Below, piece after piece: positions 6,827 through 9,265 of a stretch of DNA of 9,265 nucleotides. Where the stretch lies: NCBI GenBank assembly GCA_035403265.1, contig DAONEV010000160.1:1-9265 (forward strand), given 5' to 3'. The DNA comes from JAAYVZ01 sp035403265. GTDB lineage: Bacteria; Acidobacteriota; Thermoanaerobaculia; Thermoanaerobaculales; Thermoanaerobaculaceae. The position numbers and the translations under genes are program-made. The notes below the pieces were generated by a model that was not told the DNA's origin, did not search any database, and worked only from the letters and a program-made list of their open reading frames with translations. How positions within the stretch are numbered: the stretch's first letter is position 1; the number at the start of each line of letters is the position of its first letter.

Positions 6827-7330
6827 TGCGATCTTCCCTTCCTTCCGCATTCTAGCCCGACCACGAACCCTGCCGACGGGAATGTCGGGACCTGAAGAGG
6901 TGGGCAGAATGCGAGCTGGTTCGCGACTCGAGTCCACCTTGCATCTTGAATCCCTGAGCGCCACCCGGCACGCCATTCCACTCATTGTGGATCCGCATCC
7001 AGACGGGGCGACTCTGTTGACGGTCATCTTTCTTTGGGTCCCGGTCCACACCTGTCGACATTGCTGAGGCGAGAGGTCAGGTCCCAGGGGGCATTGCCTG
7101 GGAACCTGTCGAGCGAGAGCGGGTCGCGGCCCTCAGGGCCAAGACGATCCTCCCTGTCACTGTGCTTGGCGATTGGGGCTACACCCAGCCTTTGACAAAG
7201 TCGAGCGAATCTAATGGCTGGTGCCCATCTGTCGAATCGGTGGGCGGTCCGGGGGGCAGATCGCCTGGTCAACTCGACGCTTCTCGGCAGCCTCTGTCCA
7301 CGGGGCGCGAGATGTGGTGGAATAGGCCGC
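6827..7330. other. Divergent intergenic region, about 500 bases
   Basis: This gap separates the minus-strand SBBP gene from the plus-strand gene at 7331. Its left edge carries the candidate SBBP promoter. TTGACA at 7192-7197 on the plus strand is a perfect -35 box, but the nearest -10-like sequence (TAATGG, 14 bases on) is poorly spaced. Both bordering genes have in-frame ATG extensions into this region (to 7051 and 7214), but neither extension has a ribosome binding site or protein-like composition. I saw no tRNA or other clear RNA structure. Confidence 0.45.
6849..6876 (-). promoter_or_regulatory. Candidate promoter for the SBBP surface-protein gene
   Basis: On the minus strand TAGAAT (6854-6849) matches the -10 consensus at five of six positions. 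Sixteen bases upstream, TCGGCA (6876-6871) matches TTGACA at four of six. The -10 box lies only 22 bases before the ATG, so the leader would be about 15 bases and would consist mostly of the ribosome binding site. Spacing and -10 type resemble the LamG promoter at 695-722. Confidence 0.4.
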
Positions 7331-7852
7331 ATGAGCGTGAGACGTCTGTGGACCTCGCTACCGGAACCGAAGAGGCGGGAGGTGGCCCATGCCATCGCCC
7401 AGGCGTACCAGCCGGAGGGCTTGCCGCCGGACGTGGTAAGGCTCGTCGCCGGGGCCATTGGATTTCGGGTATCCGCCATCCGTCGCGGCGATGTCGGCCA
7501 GACGGCCTCCTGCCTGTACCGGGCCTTGCCCGCGCTGCCCCCCGAGGCGGCCACGACGCTCCTGGTCAGGTACCACACGGCGGCCCAGGTGGAGCTCCTG
7601 TCGGACGTCTATGACGCGCTGGGTGTCGAGCATGACGGAGTCGAGGTCGAGGATGCCGTGCTCGAGAAAGCCGTCGACCCGGACGCCGCGGTGCGCGGGG
7701 TGGCGGCCCTGGTCGGGAAGCATGCCACCGAGGACCTGCACTTCTGCTTCGGCGTGATGGAGCTGGTGTGCTCGCCGGCGTGGCATCCCGCGGTCGTCGC
7801 CGTGAGGACATCCCTGGAGGGCGAACCGCCGCCAGGTCGAACCGGGCAGTAG
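7331..7852 (+). CDS. Conserved protein of unknown function, 173 residues
   Basis: I do not recognise a named family. The protein is acidic to neutral, predicted helical, and has no signal peptide or membrane segment, so it is probably cytoplasmic. Its layout is an N-terminal amphipathic stretch (LWTSLPEPKRREVAHAIAQAY, 6-26), a middle segment IGFRVSAIRRGDVGQTASCL (43-62), then LLVRYHTAAQVELLSDVYDALGVEHDG (77-103), then a C-terminal helical part. The middle block, with the pattern LL-x-x-YH, x-x-LL, DALG-x-x-HDG, resembles uncharacterised proteins I recall from Myxococcota-like genomes; this is memory, not a search. The start at 7331 has only a weak GGTGGA upstream. An ATG at 7214 would add 39 residues of less protein-like sequence. 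The gene converges on the truncated PIN toxin gene, with 28 bases between their ends. Confidence 0.65.
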   Translation: MSVRRLWTSLPEPKRREVAHAIAQAYQPEGLPPDVVRLVAGAIGFRVSAIRRGDVGQTASCLYRALPALPPEAATTLLVRYHTAAQVELLSDVYDALGVEHDGVEVEDAVLEKAVDPDAAVRGVAALVGKHATEDLHFCFGVMELVCSPAWHPAVVAVRTSLEGEPPPGRTGQ

Positions 7853-7880
7853 CCGCGGGTACGGGCCACCAGGTACTCCG

Positions 7881-8144
7881 TCACGTCCGCCGCATGAGCG
7901 CCCGCATGCGGGGCACGTCGGACGGGCCGAGCGGTGGGATTCGCACCGCCCCCGGCTCGATCATTTCCCAGACTGCGTCCTGGCCGCGCGGCTGGTCGCG
8001 CAGGAGGTACATGGCTTCGGTGTTGGCGGGCCACACTGTGGCCAGCGGCTCGTCGAGCGACGGCAGGGCTCGAGCACATCCGAGATGGTGTCGGTCGTCC
8101 GCGTCGACCAGGGCGACGAGCGGCCCGGCATCGACGAGAATCAC
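7881..8144 (-). CDS. VapC-like PIN-domain toxin, C-terminally truncated
   Basis: From a GTG start at 8144 this gives 87 residues beginning VILVDAGPLVALVDADDRHH, a clear PIN-domain N-terminus with the first catalytic Asp at position 5. NTEAMYLL (41-48) supplies the conserved Glu43. VapC toxins are magnesium-dependent ribonucleases that cleave tRNA or rRNA and usually have about 130 residues with two further acidic residues in the C-terminal half (ADA and T-x-DR-x-DF type motifs). Here the frame stops after RMRALMRRT, where those motifs should begin, and I could not find them in any frame before the convergent neighbour gene. The start overlaps the antitoxin stop by GTGA, the usual translational coupling of such operons. 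It is probably inactive, or a relic kept by the antitoxin. A sequencing frameshift is less likely, because the missing motifs are absent in all frames. Confidence 0.75.
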   Translation of the reverse strand: MILVDAGPLVALVDADDRHHLGCARALPSLDEPLATVWPANTEAMYLLRDQPRGQDAVWEMIEPGAVRIPPLGPSDVPRMRALMRRT

Positions 8145-8398
8145 GTGTCCGTCCGCGCCGCCAGCTCGCGTGCCACCCGCGCTCCATCGCTGGCTGAGCG
8201 CTGGGGGTCGCCCCCGTGCACGCACCTGACCAGATCGGCCATCAGCGCGGCGGGTGACGTCTGCTTCTCCTCACGCTCCAGCCCGCTCTCGAGGGCTTCC
8301 CGGACCGCTTCGGACGCGGGCAGCCGCCGGAGCTTCGCGGCGCTCAGCAGCTTCTGCCGCATCTCGGCGCTCAACCTCACCGCCATCGCCTCGCCCAT
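8141..8398 (-). CDS. Ribbon-helix-helix type antitoxin of a VapBC-like pair
   Basis: The gene gives 85 residues from the ATG at 8398; GTG at 8416 and ATG at 8386 are alternative starts. The N-terminal MAVRLSAEMRQKLLSAAKLR, followed by PASEAVREALESGLEREE, reads as a ribbon-helix-helix/CopG-like DNA-binding module: one beta strand, then two helices. The rest (about 47-85) would be the toxin-binding tail. Such antitoxins neutralise the partner PIN toxin and repress their own operon. Two features support the role. The stop codon overlaps the GTG start of the PIN gene by four bases (8141-8144), and a 19-bp inverted repeat lies just upstream at 8418-8436. No start candidate has a strong ribosome binding site. 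The DNA-binding part appears complete, unlike the toxin. Confidence 0.75.
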   Translation of the reverse strand: MGEAMAVRLSAEMRQKLLSAAKLRRLPASEAVREALESGLEREEKQTSPAALMADLVRCVHGGDPQRSASDGARVARELAARTDT

Positions 8399-8417
8399 GG
8401 TCACGTCCACGATCACC

Positions 8418-8436
8418 GTATCGCACTCTGCAATAC
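8418..8436. promoter_or_regulatory. Inverted repeat, likely operator of the toxin-antitoxin operon
   Basis: GTATCGCACTCTGCAATAC is an inverted repeat: GTATCGCA and TGCAATAC pair at seven of eight positions around a three-base centre. It lies 2-20 bases upstream of the earliest antitoxin start and 20-38 bases upstream of the preferred one. That is where ribbon-helix-helix antitoxins usually bind to repress their own operon. TTGTAT, overlapping its upstream end on the minus strand, might be a -35 box, but I could not find a good -10 box. Confidence 0.55.
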
Positions 8437-8446
8437 AAGAGGCGCC

Positions 8447-8659
8447 TCATCCCGGGGAAGACACCGGGTGAATTGCTTCCAGCTTGAGGTACCAGCGGTC
8501 CACCGTTGTCTCGTGCGTCCAGACGAGCTGTGTCCCGCCGCCCAGCCCACCCGCGGAACGGCTGGTATCGAGGCCACTGAAGACACTGAAGTTGCAGGCG
8601 CGTCGGGCAAGCGGATGATGGGTAACCATCTGAGCTTGGGGACCAGGAGTGCCAATCAC
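8447..8659 (-). pseudogene. Possible remnant of a secreted-protein C-terminus
   Basis: This 70-codon frame opens with GTG directly after an in-frame TAG and has no clear ribosome binding site. Its second half (GGTQLVWTHETTVDRWYLKL, then EAIHPVSSPG and stop) looks more like a real beta-rich protein end than the usual Arg/Pro/Gly shadow sequence of high-GC DNA. The first half is less convincing. It may be the decayed end of an extracellular protein gene, or chance. No family is recognised. Confidence 0.25.
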
Positions 8660-8718
8660 CTACTGATTCCGATCGGGTCGAGGCAAGCTCCCGCCACAAG
8701 CGCCATGACCGGCCCGCG

Positions 8719-9265
8719 CTATCGTCCAGATGGCTGGTTCGTGACCAGCACCTTGAGCGCTGCGACCTCGGCTCGCAAGGCTGCGAGCTCGGCCCGCTGG
8801 CCCTCGATCAGAGCCTGCTGCTCGCGGATCGCCTCGACCAGCGTGGCGTCGAACGCGAACGGCAGCGTGAGGGCGAGCACCCCCTCGCCAGGCCCCACCA
8901 GGCGGGCATCTTCGCCCTGAGGTGCCACCTCCTGCACCCACTCCGGAAAGACGCGCGCCACGTCCTGGGCGAGGAACCCCTGCTCCACCTCGTGCCCCCC
9001 GTGCGCCGCCGGGTGGACCCAGGCGAACGAGACGCCGCGGAGCCGCAGCAGGCGGTCGAGAGCCCCCTCGAGTGGGTGGATGTCGCGCTTGAGCCGCGCG
9101 TCCGAGGTGTTTGCCCACGACCCCCCGCCGGGCTTGCCGGCGGAGTCTGTCGCGAGCTGAAGCTGGTACGAGCCCCCGGTCATGCCGATCGCCACCCGTT
9201 TGGTGTCGAGGTCGCCCCAGATCAGGGTGCCGAGCCCGTTGCCGATGAAGAGCTGGTTGTTGCCG
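8719..9265 (-). CDS. S74 intramolecular-chaperone domain protein (C-terminal part)
   Basis: The frame is open to the right edge, so only the last 181 residues are visible; an internal GTG at 9195 is not the true start. Residues 1-50 are a beta-rich lead-in (NQLFIGNGLGTLIWGDLD). The S74 domain follows: NTSDARLKRDIHPLEGALDR (52-71), LRGVSFAWVHP (75-85), GFLAQDVARVFPEWV (96-110). A C-terminal coiled coil rich in Leu, Ala and Glu spans about 139-173. S74 domains, known from phage endosialidase tailspikes and also bacterial surface proteins, trimerise the upstream beta-fibre and then cut themselves off at a conserved Ser-Asp, here probably Ser54-Asp55. The missing N-terminal part is likely a trimeric fibre or adhesin. 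No phage genes are seen beside it, so a bacterial surface protein is as likely as a prophage tail fibre. Confidence 0.88.
   Translation of the reverse strand, partial: GNNQLFIGNGLGTLIWGDLDTKRVAIGMTGGSYQLQLATDSAGKPGGGSWANTSDARLKRDIHPLEGALDRLLRLRGVSFAWVHPAAHGGHEVEQGFLAQDVARVFPEWVQEVAPQGEDARLVGPGEGVLALTLPFAFDATLVEAIREQQALIEGQRAELAALRAEVAALKVLVTNQPSGR

Larger units (their letters stand above)
8399..8718. other. Intergenic region with operator and possible gene remnant
   Basis: This 320-base stretch lies between the S74-domain gene and the antitoxin gene, both on the minus strand. It contains the operator-like inverted repeat at 8418-8436 and the possible coding remnant at 8447-8659. No terminator with a T-run was seen after the S74 gene. 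Confidence 0.45.

Noticed and set aside
6900..6945. GGTTCGCGACTCGAGTCC resembling a tRNA T-arm
   Set aside because: No acceptor stem, anticodon arm or CCA partner could be built around it; the similarity is short and by chance.
7192..7217. Plus-strand TTGACA followed by TAATGG as a promoter for the gene at 7331
   Set aside because: The spacer is only 14 bases and the -10 match is poor. At 16-18 bases there is no -10-like sequence.
7024..7578. 184-residue minus-strand frame in the 500-base intergenic region
   Set aside because: Half of it is antisense to the gene at 7331, and it has neither a ribosome binding site nor a recognisable motif.

Overview
This is a high-GC window, about two thirds G+C by eye, from what looks like a free-living Gram-negative bacterium. 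The evidence for a diderm is a large secreted protein with an IPTL/PEP-CTERM-like tail, a second LamG-type secreted protein and a possible Tat substrate. SBBP-type propellers, S74 chaperone proteins and several DinB-fold enzymes together suit the Myxococcota, Acidobacteriota or candidate phyla such as Eisenbacteria. No marker gene fixes the phylum. There are no rRNA or tRNA genes, insertion sequences, CRISPR arrays or phage structural modules. Genes are mostly single and face both ways, as in an ordinary chromosomal accessory stretch.

Layout from left to right: (1) the 5' part of a secreted LamG/concanavalin-A-like protein on the minus strand (1-646), running off the left edge, with a good sigma70-type promoter at 695-722; (2) a DinB-family metalloprotein (960-1445, +) followed directly by a GC hairpin; (3) an exported cysteine-rich protein resembling DUF6144/ATC-hydrolase-like proteins (1562-2098, +); (4) convergent to it, a TMEM175/DUF1211-type membrane protein (2172-2738, -); (5) a YegP-like DUF1508 protein (3041-3370, -); (6) a second, distinct DinB-family protein (3489-4016, -); (7) a large surface protein (4298-6826, -) with an N-terminal beta domain, seven SBBP repeats that probably form one seven-bladed propeller, a cysteine-containing InlB-B-like repeat and a C-terminal sorting segment; (8) a 173-residue protein of unknown function (7331-7852, +); (9) a toxin-antitoxin operon on the minus strand: an RHH-type antitoxin (8141-8398) overlapping by GTGA a VapC-like PIN toxin (7881-8144) that stops before the C-terminal half of the PIN fold, with a 19-bp inverted repeat at 8418-8436 as a likely operator; (10) the C-terminal end of a protein with an S74 intramolecular-chaperone domain (8719-9265, -), entering from the right edge.

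The genes do not form one pathway. Three code for cell-surface or secreted products (LamG, SBBP propeller, S74). The only clear operon is the toxin-antitoxin pair. I found no convincing new multi-gene system. The observations most worth checking are the antitoxin paired with a truncated PIN toxin, the apparently five-helix TMEM175 variant with a changed signature motif, the exported protein with paired CxC motifs, and the complete seven-repeat propeller with its sorting tail.
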